Positions 24,795-33,721 are shown, numbered from the stretch's first letter. The stretch is DNA of 48,362 nt from Victivallales bacterium (GCA_017548425.1 JAFZAB010000172.1:1-48362); one strand, 5' to 3'. The notes: generated by a model from the letters alone, not told the origin. A program made the numbers and translations.

Positions 24795-27610
24795 TCTTTA
24801 TTGCGCGGCTTGATGTAACGGCATTTCGGGAAGGCGGAGCAACCGATGAACGGCCGTCCACGGCCCATGCGTTTCACCAACGGGGCACCGCATTCGGGGC
24901 AACGCTCCTCCAAAACTTCCGGCGGCGGCGCGGCTTCGCCGATGCCTGCCGCCTTGGCGCGGCTCTTGAAGTCCGGAATCTGATTTTCATATTTCTGAAG
25001 CATCCGCTTCAAGGCGCTCAACTGGCGGTCGCTCAAATTGCCCTTCTGCTGATACTGCTTCTGGAGCGACATCGCGAACTCCTTGTCGTCGAACGCACGA
25101 CGCCCCGAATGCGGCGTCGGCTGGCGCCATTCTTCAATCTCGTTCATCATGTCGAACAAGCGCTCGATCTTCGCAATCGCCTCAGCTGACGGCGGTGCCA
25201 CGGCAATTTTCGCTTTCGTCGCGCTCTTGTCTTCAACCATGCCGACGGTCGCTTCACCCGTGCTCGCCATCGTCGGCGCAATCGTCGCGCCCAACGCCGT
25301 CACAAGATCTGTATAGCCGTCGATCTTCGCCGCATAGCGGGAAGCGATTTTCAGCAACGCCGCCATCTGGCTGTCCGACAGCATCTTGCCCTGTTCGGCC
25401 TGTTTCTTCAACGACTTGAAGAACTTGCCGTCATCATATGTGCGGCTGCCACGCCTGACGGGCGGTTCCCATTCAAGGCTCGACATCGCGTCGAACAGTT
25501 TCTGCAAAGCGGGGCTGACTTCCGTCGGCGGCTGCGCCGCCTCTTCTTCCGCTTCCTTCGCGAGACTGTTCACCAATTCGCCGAATCCCTTTTCGTCAAG
25601 CCACTTCTGAACCGCTGGCAGACGGTTCACATAGCGGGCACACATGTTCAAGAGGGCGTTCGACTGACGTTCCGTCAAATCCTTTCCCTTCTCCAATTGC
25701 GCTTCCAAACTCTCCTTGAATTTGGCGTCGTCGTATTTCTTTCCGCCACGAAGCACTGGCGCGTCGAATTCGAAATCCGCCTTGAACAGCTTCAGCAGTT
25801 CGGCGGCGTCATCCGCAGTCAGACGGAAAGATGCGCTCTTTCTCGCACCGAGCCACTTCTGGAATTTCTCATAGAAATCCTTCAGCATTTCGACCCAGTT
25901 CAGCTCGCCTTCCTCCACTTGGTCAAGTTCTTCTTCCATCTGCGATGTGAAGCCGATATCGAACAAATCCGGCATCTGCTCCACCAGAAAGTCATTCACT
26001 TGGAAGCCAAGCTGCGTTGGCGTCAGACTGCTCTTGTCTTTCGTGACATATTCGCGCTCCTGAATCATGTTGACGGTCGTCGCAAACGTCGAAGGACGTC
26101 CTACGCCGTTCAATTCCAACGCTTTGACCAAACTTGCCTCGGAATAACGGCTTGGCGGTGTCGTGAAACACTGCTCTTTGATCAAATCCTTCAAGTTGCA
26201 AATCATGCCTTCCTTCAGATGCGGCAACGGATGCGCCGTGTCGTCGGGATTGTCCTCTTCGCCAACTTCCTTAATATTATAGACTTTCAGATAGCCGGGG
26301 AAGACCGTTTCACGAGCGGACGCACGGAATGTGCAGATGATTCCCTTCATGGCGTTCTTCTTGTCATCCGGCGGGAAGACTAGCGATGACAAATCGCCGC
26401 CACGACTTTCGATTTCGACCGCATGGTCGATCTGGCGGGCGGCCGACATCTGGCTCGCCATAAAGCGGTTCCAGATAATGCGATAGACACGGAGCTGCGG
26501 GCCCGTCAGATAGGCGGACACGGCATCCGGCGTCCGCGTCACATCCGTCGGACGGATTGCTTCATGGGCTTCCTGAGCGCTCTTGCGGCTACGATAGATG
26601 TTGGGCCGTTCCGGAACGTATTCGTCGCCGTAATTCGCGGCGATGTATTCGCGAGCCTGATCCTGCGCCTCTTTCGCGACGTTCACGGAGTCCGTTCTCA
26701 TATAGGTAATTAGACCGACGGAGCCGTTGCCCAATTCGATACCTTCGTACAGTTCCTGCGCGATGCGCATCGTCTGGCTTGCGCCCAGTTTCAACGCGCT
26801 ACCGCAAGCCTGTTGCAACGTACTGGTAATGAACGGCGGAGGAGCGGCTTGGCGGCGCGGCGTCTCCGTCACTTTCGTCACACGATGAGTGACGCCTGCG
26901 CTTTCCAACGCATCCGCAAGCACTTCCGCCTGACGAGCGTTCGCGACAACCGCCTTTTCGTTGTTCAAACGGAACAGACGTGTGCGAACTTGCGTGTCGT
27001 TCAAATCCGGGCAGGTGAACAACGCGTCGAGATTCCAATACTCTTCCGGCTTGAAGGCCTGAATCTCGCGTTCGCGTTCCACGACGAGACGAAGCGCCAC
27101 GGACTGGACGCGCCCCGCGCTCGTCCCTTTCTTGATGCTGCGCCACAGCAGCGGACTCACCTGATAACCGACCAGACGGTCCAACACACGACGCGCCTGC
27201 TGCGCAGCGACCAAATCCATCGCAATCTGGCCGGGCTCCTTGAAGGAACGCTCAATCGCATTCCGCGTAATTTCATGGAACGTAATACGATGGAACTGAC
27301 CATGACCCGCCGTCCGCAGAATCTCCTGCAGATGCCACGCGATCGCCTCTCCTTCGCGGTCAGGGTCTGTTGCCAGATAAATCTGATCCGCCGACGCGGC
27401 CGCCTGACGCAACGACTTCACGACCTTTTTGCCATTCGTCGTCAATTCGTATTGCGGCTCGAAATCATGTTCGATATCGACGCCCAGCGAATGCTGCGGC
27501 AAATCGCGAACATGCCCCATCGAGGCTTGGACTTGTATTTCATTGCCCAGAAAACGCCCGATCGTACGAGCCTTCGCCGGTGATTCAACAACTACCAATG
27601 TCTTGCTCAT
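24791..27610 (-). CDS. topA: DNA topoisomerase I with a three-fold repeated C-terminal domain
   Basis: Type IA topoisomerase that relaxes negative supercoils. The Toprim start VVVESPAKARTIGRFLG and the DPDREGEAIAWHL motif are intact, and GLITYMRTDSVNV carries the active-site Tyr. The C-terminus departs from the E. coli plan: instead of several zinc ribbons there are three related segments of about 80 residues (roughly 592-680, 699-775 and 811-891), each with a YDD/FDD, F..SL..Q, LS/LT..Q..AL and a final ..Y pattern, then one zinc ribbon (CPECGAPLV ... GCSAFPKC) at the very end. ATG 27610 gives the family-typical MSKTLVVVES start; an upstream in-frame start adds five residues. It follows dprA by 37 bases on the same strand, a widespread gene pair. 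Confidence 0.96.
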   Translation of the reverse strand: MSKTLVVVESPAKARTIGRFLGNEIQVQASMGHVRDLPQHSLGVDIEHDFEPQYELTTNGKKVVKSLRQAAASADQIYLATDPDREGEAIAWHLQEILRTAGHGQFHRITFHEITRNAIERSFKEPGQIAMDLVAAQQARRVLDRLVGYQVSPLLWRSIKKGTSAGRVQSVALRLVVEREREIQAFKPEEYWNLDALFTCPDLNDTQVRTRLFRLNNEKAVVANARQAEVLADALESAGVTHRVTKVTETPRRQAAPPPFITSTLQQACGSALKLGASQTMRIAQELYEGIELGNGSVGLITYMRTDSVNVAKEAQDQAREYIAANYGDEYVPERPNIYRSRKSAQEAHEAIRPTDVTRTPDAVSAYLTGPQLRVYRIIWNRFMASQMSAARQIDHAVEIESRGGDLSSLVFPPDDKKNAMKGIICTFRASARETVFPGYLKVYNIKEVGEEDNPDDTAHPLPHLKEGMICNLKDLIKEQCFTTPPSRYSEASLVKALELNGVGRPSTFATTVNMIQEREYVTKDKSSLTPTQLGFQVNDFLVEQMPDLFDIGFTSQMEEELDQVEEGELNWVEMLKDFYEKFQKWLGARKSASFRLTADDAAELLKLFKADFEFDAPVLRGGKKYDDAKFKESLEAQLEKGKDLTERQSNALLNMCARYVNRLPAVQKWLDEKGFGELVNSLAKEAEEEAAQPPTEVSPALQKLFDAMSSLEWEPPVRRGSRTYDDGKFFKSLKKQAEQGKMLSDSQMAALLKIASRYAAKIDGYTDLVTALGATIAPTMASTGEATVGMVEDKSATKAKIAVAPPSAEAIAKIERLFDMMNEIEEWRQPTPHSGRRAFDDKEFAMSLQKQYQQKGNLSDRQLSALKRMLQKYENQIPDFKSRAKAAGIGEAAPPPEVLEERCPECGAPLVKRMGRGRPFIGCSAFPKCRYIKPRNKE

Positions 27611-27647
27611 GTTCTTATCCTTCATCTACTTGTAAACGAAAATGGTT

Positions 27648-28775
27648 TCATGCGCGTACCACCCGTTTGCCGGGCAGCTGTTTCACCAGATGCTTCATCT
27701 CAAGACTCAGCAGAGAGGCCAAAACGCTTGATGCGTCTTCATCCATTTCCGCAATCATATCATCAATATAACGCTCTCCGTCGTTAAGTAAAGCCCATAA
27801 TTTCAACTCTAACCCGTGTAATTGCAACTCAACAGGACGACTTTTTGTATTTTTCTCATCAGTTTTTTCATCTTTTGCCATTCTTCCGAGTCCTGGAAGG
27901 AGGACAAACTCCTCTGCGATGTCCGCAAAACTCTCCACCAATTTCGCTCCATCTTTTATCAACGCATGGCATCCACGCGATTGTGGAACATCCGCCGGAC
28001 CGGGCACGGCAAAAACTACACGGTCCTGCTCCAACGCGCAATTTGCCGTGATCAAACTGCCGCTCTGAAGCCCTGCCTCCACAACGACCGTCCCCTGCGA
28101 CATGCCCGAAATGATGCGATTCCGCATCGGAAACGCACGGCGGTCCGGCGGAAACAACATCGGAAACTCCGTGATGACCGCCCCGCCGCTTTCCGCGATC
28201 CGTTTGGCCAGTCCGATATTCTCCTGCGGATAAAGCGATGCCAACCCGCTGCCGACAACCGCCACCGTCACGCCTTTGGCGCGCAACGTCGCTTCATGAG
28301 CAACCGTGTCGATGCCACGGGCCAGCCCCGAAACGACTGGCCATCCCGCATAGCCAGCCGCGCTCGACAACGCATCCGCCATCCGCACGCCATACGCCGT
28401 CGTATGGCGGGAGCCGACGACCGCAATCGCCCCGCGACTCTCCTTCAACGCTTTCCTATTACCATATATATAAAGACATATGGGCGGATCATGGATTTCC
28501 CGCAGAAGCGGCGGATAGTCGTCATCATCTTCCGTCAGAATCTCCGCCCCAGCCCGCGCGACGCGTTTCAACTCCGCCGCCAAATCACAACGACTCTCCC
28601 ACTGGCTGATGACTTCCGCCCACTTCGCTCCGATGCCCGGAATCCGCTCCAGACGGACTCGTCCCGCCGTCAATGCATCCTCCACCTTGCCGAACTCTGT
28701 CTCCAACAGCTTCTTACGGACGGGACCGATCCCCCCCAGCAAATTCAGCACGATCAATGCTTCCCGACGTTCCAT
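27648..28775 (-). CDS. dprA: DNA-processing protein DprA
   Basis: DprA binds incoming single-stranded DNA in natural transformation and loads RecA. An N-terminal helix-hairpin-helix-like region (GIGPVRKKLLE, IPGIGAKWAEVI) is followed by the Rossmann-like DprA fold with VVGSRHTTAYG, VVSGLARGIDTVAHEATL and VVGSGLASLYPQEN, then NRIISGMSQGTVVVEAGLQSGSLITA. The last 65 residues form a winged-helix-like DML1 domain. Length 375 residues is typical. It heads a dprA-topA pair and has a good sigma-70-type promoter upstream (28825-28852). No com genes are in the window, so competence is not shown, though the nearby pseudopilins could serve a related machine. Confidence 0.96.
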   Translation of the reverse strand: MERREALIVLNLLGGIGPVRKKLLETEFGKVEDALTAGRVRLERIPGIGAKWAEVISQWESRCDLAAELKRVARAGAEILTEDDDDYPPLLREIHDPPICLYIYGNRKALKESRGAIAVVGSRHTTAYGVRMADALSSAAGYAGWPVVSGLARGIDTVAHEATLRAKGVTVAVVGSGLASLYPQENIGLAKRIAESGGAVITEFPMLFPPDRRAFPMRNRIISGMSQGTVVVEAGLQSGSLITANCALEQDRVVFAVPGPADVPQSRGCHALIKDGAKLVESFADIAEEFVLLPGLGRMAKDEKTDEKNTKSRPVELQLHGLELKLWALLNDGERYIDDMIAEMDEDASSVLASLLSLEMKHLVKQLPGKRVVRA

Positions 28776-28824
28776 CGCCTATGTCTTCCATTCTGCTTTT
28801 TTCTGTTTTTGTCTTTTACACCCT

Positions 28825-28852
28825 ATTATATCACCCAATCCTACTATTGCAA
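28825..28852 (-). promoter_or_regulatory. Sigma-70-type promoter for dprA-topA
   Basis: On the minus strand TTGCAA (28852-28847) and a perfect TATAAT (28830-28825) are separated by 16 bases. The expected transcription start is about 43 bases before the dprA ATG. This is the best promoter match seen in the window. Confidence 0.7.
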
Positions 28853-29068
28853 ATTTATTCTGTTATTATCATAAAGAATCACAAGAAATCATACAAAGTC
28901 ATCATGACTTTTTAGACAAAATTACATTTAATTTATTTTATATAAATAGGTTATAAAAATAGCCATTTTAACAAAAAAGAGCCAAAACGCATCCATAAAA
29001 GGCATATATATCACATTAGCAATAAATTACAATTTTAACCTTTTATGAATTCTCTCTATCATAATTCA

Positions 29069-29136
29069 TGGGATATCTGGGATAACTGGGATATCTGAAA
29101 CTCAAATACACAACTCAGAAATCTCAGATATCCCAG
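29069..29136. repeat. 9-nt TGGGATATC repeat with inverted copy
   Basis: TGGGATATC, TGGGATAAC, TGGGATATC run in tandem (29069-29095), and CTCAGATATCCCAG (29123-29136) is a reversed copy that can fold back on them. A single similar motif is at about 13404. Confidence 0.7.
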
Positions 29137-29190
29137 AAAAATCAAAAATCTAGCGCTGTATCAAGCCATAATTTTGGCGTCTCTATCCTC

Positions 29191-29219
29191 CCATAAGCCA
29201 TAAGCCATTGGCCATAAGC
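29191..29219 (+). repeat. 7-nt GCCATAA array
   Basis: Four units, CCATAAG, CCATAAG, CCATTGG, CCATAAG, in tandem just beyond the hairpin that follows proA. Confidence 0.75.
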
Positions 29220-29260
29220 ACTTACTGCACCGTTCACATTCGGTGGACGGTACGGTAAGT
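29220..29260 (-). terminator. Hairpin directly after the proA stop
   Basis: Outer arms ACTTAC and GTAAGT and an inner ACCGTTCAC/GTGGACGGT stem (one G-T pair) around an ATTCG loop form a long imperfect hairpin whose edge touches the proA stop codon. No strong U-tract follows, so efficiency is uncertain. Confidence 0.55.
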
Positions 29261-30538
29261 TTAGAGTTGACGGTGCGTAAAGTGTTTCCGTCCTTCCGCA
29301 TAATCCGCCACGATGTGGCCATTACCTTTCAACAACCATTTGTAGATGACAAGACCTTCCAGACCGACGGGACCGCGAGCATGGATTTTATTCGTGCTGA
29401 TGCCGACCTCCGCACCAAGACCGAAGCGGAAACCATCCGCGAAACGGCTGCTGCAATTCCAGAAGACATCCGCCGAATCGACGAGCGACATGAATTTTTC
29501 AGCCGCCGCATCATCCTGCGTCACAATCACATCCGTATGGCCAGAGCCATGCTTGTTGATGTGCGCGATCGCCTCGTCTTCGTCGCCGACAATCTTAATG
29601 GACAAGATGTAGTCCAGATATTCCGTGTCCCAATCCGCTTCCGTCGCAGGCTCCATATCGACGATTGCACGCGTTTTCTCGCAACCGAGCAGCTTCACGT
29701 GTTTTTCACGTAAGTCGTTCACTAACAATGGCAGAAGCGTCGGTGCGATTTTTTCATGAACCAGCAACGTTTCCGCCGCGTTGCAAACGGAAACATACTG
29801 CGTCTTCGAATCGACCACGACCTTCCGTGCAATCGCAACATCCGCCGCCGCATCGACATACACATGGCACAGCCCTTCGGCATGGCCCATCACGGCGATG
29901 TTCGTATGGCTCATGATGTATTTCACAAACGCGTTCGAGCCGCGCGGAATGATCAAGTCGATGTAGTCGTCCAACGCGAGCATTTCATTGACGTCGGAAC
30001 GCGTTTCCAGCAGTTGCAGCCAGTTCGCGGGAATGCCTGCCTTTTCAGACGCGGCCGCGATGACACGCGCCAATTCGCGATTCGTGTTCAACGCCTCGCT
30101 ACCGCCTTTCAGAACGGCCGCGTTGCCGCTCTTCAAACACAACGTCGAAATCTGCACCAACGCATCCGGCCGCGATTCGAAAATGACGCCGATGACGCCA
30201 ATCGGGCAACTGACTTTCGTCAGAATGAGCCCTTCATCCAATTCCGTGCAGCTCAACTTCTTGCCGACGGGATCATCCAATTTCACAAGGCTTTCGACAC
30301 CTTCGACAACACCTTCGAGTTTCTTCTCATCGAACGCCAGTCGTTTCAGCAACGGCCCCGCCAGACCGGCCGCCTCCGCGGCCGCTAAATCCGCTTTGTT
30401 CGCCGCCAGAATCGCCGCCGCTTCCGCACGCAACGCCGCCGCAATCGCCTCCAATGCGCGATTCTTCAACTCAGTCCCGCAGGCCGCCAATTGAATGGAC
30501 GCCTCTTTCGCCAATTTCACTTTGTCAATCGTATTCAT
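29261..30538 (-). CDS. proA: Glutamate-5-semialdehyde dehydrogenase (gamma-glutamyl phosphate reductase)
   Basis: ProA reduces gamma-glutamyl phosphate to glutamate semialdehyde with NADPH in proline synthesis. The body shows CPIGVIGVIFESRPDALVQI, LKGGSEALNTNREL, the aldehyde dehydrogenase-type VSVCNAAETLLVH with the catalytic Cys, and GLGAEVGISTNKIHARGPVGLEGL near the end, all characteristic. I start at ATG 30538 (MNTIDKVKLAKEAS), giving 425 residues, close to family length. An upstream in-frame start at 30625 would add a 29-residue Ile-Gln-Lys repeat that is only a translation of the 9-nt intergenic repeat. No Shine-Dalgarno sequence is visible because the repeat runs up to the start. The partner proB is not in the window. 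Confidence 0.96.
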   Translation of the reverse strand: MNTIDKVKLAKEASIQLAACGTELKNRALEAIAAALRAEAAAILAANKADLAAAEAAGLAGPLLKRLAFDEKKLEGVVEGVESLVKLDDPVGKKLSCTELDEGLILTKVSCPIGVIGVIFESRPDALVQISTLCLKSGNAAVLKGGSEALNTNRELARVIAAASEKAGIPANWLQLLETRSDVNEMLALDDYIDLIIPRGSNAFVKYIMSHTNIAVMGHAEGLCHVYVDAAADVAIARKVVVDSKTQYVSVCNAAETLLVHEKIAPTLLPLLVNDLREKHVKLLGCEKTRAIVDMEPATEADWDTEYLDYILSIKIVGDEDEAIAHINKHGSGHTDVIVTQDDAAAEKFMSLVDSADVFWNCSSRFADGFRFGLGAEVGISTNKIHARGPVGLEGLVIYKWLLKGNGHIVADYAEGRKHFTHRQL

Positions 30539-30545
30539 GGTTTTG

Positions 30546-30660
30546 TACTGGGTATTCTGGATATTCTGGATATTCTGGATTTTCTGGATTTTCTGGATTT
30601 GCTGGATTTTCTGGATTCGCTCCATTTCCAGAATCTCCAGAGTCTCCAGAACTTCCAGAA
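30546..30660. repeat. 9-nt ATTCTGGAT tandem repeat with inverted second arm
   Basis: About eight units (ATTCTGGAT three times, then TTTCTGGAT and variants) at 30552-30620 are followed by four units of the reverse complement type (TCTCCAGAA, CTTCCAGAA) at 30627-30660. The two arms could form a long stem. It fills the whole space between the miaA stop and the proA start. Confidence 0.85.
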
Positions 30661-30661
30661 G

Positions 30662-31582
30662 TTAATGATGAATTGCTTCCAATATTTTCTCAACGGCTCC
30701 TTCTTCCCGTTCGATTTCAATCAGTTGCGCTCCCGGATGCTGATGTTTGAACCACGTCACCTGCCGTCGCGCATACTGCACTGTCCGATTCGTCAGAATC
30801 TCGCACAACGCAGGCAGACCGCCTTTCAATCCATGTCGCAGATAGTCAATGACTTCTGCATATCCCAACGCCTGCCGCGCCGTCGGCGTCTGCAACAGGC
30901 CGTTGCGGTCCGCCCAATCAGCCTCCTCCAGCCAACCACGCTCCAACATCAACGCCGTCCGGCGGCGTATCCGTTCCTTCAGCATCGTCAGCAAAGGAAT
31001 CAGACAATACTGATGATAGGCCGGATCTGGCTTGTCGAATTTCTTCGCCTGCACCCACGGCGGCTTTCCTGTCAACGACAGCACTTCGCATGCGCGAAGC
31101 AGACGACGCGGATTCAGACGAACATCTTCCGGAATCGTATCTCCGTACGCCGCAAGACGTTCCATCAGCCTTTCGCGTCCTCCATCCATCGCCAGCTCCG
31201 CTTCAAGAGCCTTGAAGACGGTTGGATCCGCCGGTAGTAGTTCGAATCCGTAGATCAACGACCGTGCGTACAGTCCCGTCCCGCCAACCAGAAACGCCGT
31301 CTTGCCTCTGGCAGAAATATCGCCCAACACGCGTTTTGCGCGTTGTACGAAACGATTCGCGTCATACGGCTCATGGATGTCCAGCTCCGCGATCAGATGA
31401 TGCGGAGCACGGGCCAGTTCCGCCGCAGACGGCTGCGCCGTGCCAATCGGCAGGCCGCGGTAAATCTGCATGGAATCGCAAGATACGATCTCGCCGCCAC
31501 AGGCTTCCGCCAGCCGCAGACCGACTTCGCTCTTCCAACAGCAGGTCGGACCGAGAATCGCTACGCAACGGACGTCGTTCAT
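30662..31582 (-). CDS. miaA: tRNA dimethylallyltransferase with altered P-loop
   Basis: MiaA adds a dimethylallyl group to A37 of tRNAs reading UNN codons. Family motifs are intact: VSCDSMQIYRGLPIGTAQPS, APHHLIAELDIHEPYDANRF, VGGTGLYARSLIYG and the C-terminal ARRQVTWFKHQ. The P-loop, however, reads GPTCCWKS (residues 11-18) where the family has GPTxxGKS/T: the Gly before the Lys is Trp16, encoded by TGG at 31537-31535. Length is 306 residues. ATG 31582 is used; GGAGG lies about ten bases before it and the ATG overlaps the lspA stop as ATGA, implying translational coupling. An upstream in-frame start at 31648 is within lspA and is rejected. Whether the enzyme is active is open. Confidence 0.93.
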   Translation of the reverse strand: MNDVRCVAILGPTCCWKSEVGLRLAEACGGEIVSCDSMQIYRGLPIGTAQPSAAELARAPHHLIAELDIHEPYDANRFVQRAKRVLGDISARGKTAFLVGGTGLYARSLIYGFELLPADPTVFKALEAELAMDGGRERLMERLAAYGDTIPEDVRLNPRRLLRACEVLSLTGKPPWVQAKKFDKPDPAYHQYCLIPLLTMLKERIRRRTALMLERGWLEEADWADRNGLLQTPTARQALGYAEVIDYLRHGLKGGLPALCEILTNRTVQYARRQVTWFKHQHPGAQLIEIEREEGAVEKILEAIHH

Positions 31583-32106
31583 TTCGACGTTTCCTCCGCC
31601 GCACTGTCTTTCTTTTTCCCGAAAAACGCATATGCGATGTACAGGCAAACGCCAACGGATATCGCCATATCCGCCACGTTGAACGACGGATAATGATAGA
31701 CTTCACGCCAATGAAAATCCAGAAAATCAATGACGGAGCCGCGGAAGAAACGGTCGATCATATTGCCGGCGATTCCACCGCCAATGATACTTAAGATCCA
31801 TTCATTGAACACGTTGCCTTCGGACATCCGGCGGAAGTTCGCCACCAGCAGCACCACCGCCACGAGCGACACGACACCCAGTAGCCATGTCCGCCCCGCG
31901 AACATCCCCCACGCCGCGCCATAGTTCCGCACATGCACCAAATTGAAGAAGCCCGGAATGACATCCATGCTCCAATTCAGCGGAAAGCGCCAATCCACAA
32001 CCACTTTCGTCAGTTGATCCAGCAACAGGACGGCCAAGCCTGCCCCCCAGTACGCCGCCAGACGCTTTGTGTTGTTTTTCTTATTTTCAATATTCGTTTC
32101 AGCCAT
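31579..32106 (-). CDS. lspA: Lipoprotein signal peptidase
   Basis: LspA is a four-helix membrane aspartic peptidase that removes signal peptides from prolipoproteins. Hydrophobic segments are visible around residues 18-35, 70-90, 97-115 and 140-160. The two catalytic Asp regions, GGGIAGNMIDRFFRGSVIDFLDFHW and FNVADMAISVGV, are intact. I take ATG 32106 (MAETNIENKKNN), giving 175 residues; a longer frame to 32250 adds an uncharacteristic basic extension. Its stop overlaps the miaA start by the ATGA arrangement. Its substrates in the window would include the 555-2909 lipoprotein. Confidence 0.95.
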   Translation of the reverse strand: MAETNIENKKNNTKRLAAYWGAGLAVLLLDQLTKVVVDWRFPLNWSMDVIPGFFNLVHVRNYGAAWGMFAGRTWLLGVVSLVAVVLLVANFRRMSEGNVFNEWILSIIGGGIAGNMIDRFFRGSVIDFLDFHWREVYHYPSFNVADMAISVGVCLYIAYAFFGKKKDSAAEETSK

Positions 32107-32264
32107 ATTCGTCGAAAACCATCTTTGTCTTGAAAAATATTTAACGTAACTGAACGGCACTGGATTACAAGCCATGCCAATGACGATTTCCAACGTTTTC
32201 AGCAAGTTCACAGGGCATTCGAAGCATCCACGCCGCCTTTTTTCACCCACAAGCAGAAGAAAAC

Positions 32265-32293
32265 TTGATTTTAGCCCGAATATTATGTATATT
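32265..32293 (+). promoter_or_regulatory. Possible promoter for the CNNM gene pair
   Basis: TTGATT (32265-32270) and TATATT (32288-32293) are 17 bases apart, 42 bases before ATG 32336. Match to consensus is moderate. Confidence 0.4.
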
Positions 32294-32335
32294 TTCGTTG
32301 AATTATTTTATCTTTAAGGTATATCCAGCCAACGA

Positions 32336-33721
32336 ATGCTAGACATCCTGCCCATATTATTTTTCATCGCCATCCTGCTGTGCTTTTCCGCCTTCTTCTC
32401 TGGCTCGGAAACAGCCATGATGTCGCTGTCCAAACCGCAAATCAAGCGGATGGAACACGGCGAAGGAGCCGAACCACTTGTCTTCAGGCTACTTAAAGAT
32501 CAGCAGCATCTCATCGCGACCATTCTGGTCGGCAATATGTTCGTCAATACGTTGCTGACGTTGCTGTGCGCCATTCTCACGAATCGAATCGCCATGCTGA
32601 TCATGCAAGCCGTCAACGGACAATCCGTGCAAGATCATCATACGCAAGAAGTTGCAGCTATTTTGCTCAACGTCGTCATCGTCACGCCGCTCATCATGGT
32701 CTTCGGCGAACTGACGCCCAAGAGCGTGGCGCATCGGCAGGCCATCGCCATCTCACGCTTCGCAGCTTGGCCGCTGAACATTGCGGGGCGCATCATGCGC
32801 CCCATCCTATGGATTTTCCAATGCGTCGTCAACGTCATCCAATGGTGCCTTTTCATCCCGCGCGACTCCCATTGGGACATGCTCACGCAGGCGGAAGTCG
32901 ATGCGACGCTGACGGCCTCCGTCGAAAACGGCTCCGCCTCGCAACCCACCCGCGATCTTCTCACTAGAATATTCAAATTCAACGACATAACGGCGACGGA
33001 AATCATGGTTCCGCGCACCATCATCGAGGCCATAGACGATTCGCTCACGCTCCGCGAAGCCTTCACGAAAATCAAAAACTCCCCCCACAGCACAGTTCCC
33101 GTCTTCCATGAAGACCTAGATGACATCTGGAGTGTCGCCATTTTCACGGACTATCCCAAATGGATCAACCATCCGGATTCGAACAAGACGCTGGCGGACT
33201 TCCGCGAGCAGCTTGAAAGCGGCAACACCACGGAGGATCTACCGGTCTATTCCATTGATTTCATCCCCCCTACCCTCAAGATTTCCAAGGTCTTGGAACA
33301 GATGAAAAGCAAGCCGAACCGCGTCAGCGTCGTCGTCGGCGAATACGGCGGAACACTCGGCATTCTCACGATTAATTCCATTCTGGACGAAATCATCGGC
33401 CGTTTCTCAGCCACCGGCAAAGACACCACCAAAATCGAATTAAGCCCTGAAGGAGCATGCGTCGTCAACGGCCTGACCAGACGGCGGCTTGTCGAAGAAG
33501 CGTTGGGAGAAGACTTTGGCGACATGGAATCCGACACGATCGGCGGCTTGCTCGTCGAAGGGCTCGGTCATGTTCCCATGCGCAACGAACATGTTGACAT
33601 CGGCAACCACCGTTTCATCGTCATCAGCCTGAATCCCACCAACAAGAAGCTCATCGACCGCGTCTCCATCATTCCCATCCCCAAGAAAGAGAACAAGACC
33701 GTTCAAGGAGGGCAGCCATGA
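32336..33721 (+). CDS. CNNM/CorC-type membrane protein with CBS domains (first of a pair)
   Basis: Proteins of this type (formerly hemolysin-related) have a CNNM membrane domain linked to magnesium transport, a CBS pair and a CorC/HlyC C-terminal domain. Here the membrane domain (about residues 1-170) begins with ILLCFSAFFSGSETAMMSL, the GSETA motif being typical, and contains FGELTPKSVAHR. The CBS pair is at roughly 200-355 with TATEIMVPRT and VVVGEYGGTLGIL, and the CorC domain follows (VVNGLTRRRLVEEALGEDF ... DTIGGLLVEGLGHVP). Length 461 residues. Its stop overlaps the start of a paralogue by ATGA, so the two are co-translated and may form a heterodimer. Confidence 0.93.
   Translation: MLDILPILFFIAILLCFSAFFSGSETAMMSLSKPQIKRMEHGEGAEPLVFRLLKDQQHLIATILVGNMFVNTLLTLLCAILTNRIAMLIMQAVNGQSVQDHHTQEVAAILLNVVIVTPLIMVFGELTPKSVAHRQAIAISRFAAWPLNIAGRIMRPILWIFQCVVNVIQWCLFIPRDSHWDMLTQAEVDATLTASVENGSASQPTRDLLTRIFKFNDITATEIMVPRTIIEAIDDSLTLREAFTKIKNSPHSTVPVFHEDLDDIWSVAIFTDYPKWINHPDSNKTLADFREQLESGNTTEDLPVYSIDFIPPTLKISKVLEQMKSKPNRVSVVVGEYGGTLGILTINSILDEIIGRFSATGKDTTKIELSPEGACVVNGLTRRRLVEEALGEDFGDMESDTIGGLLVEGLGHVPMRNEHVDIGNHRFIVISLNPTNKKLIDRVSIIPIPKKENKTVQGGQP

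Larger units (their letters stand above)
28776..29260. other. 485-base AT-rich gap between proA and dprA
   Basis: It holds the dprA promoter (28825-28852), an AT-rich stretch without a credible gene to about 29060, a 9-nt repeat with an inverted copy (29069-29136), a GCCATAA array (29191-29219) and a hairpin directly after the proA stop (29220-29260). Confidence 0.65.

Noticed and set aside
30539..30625. N-terminal Ile-Gln-Lys extension of ProA
   Set aside because: It is the translation of the 9-nt intergenic repeat; the family start is at 30538.
30662..31582. miaA as a pseudogene
   Set aside because: Only the P-loop residue is odd; the frame is full length, all other motifs are intact and translation is coupled to lspA.
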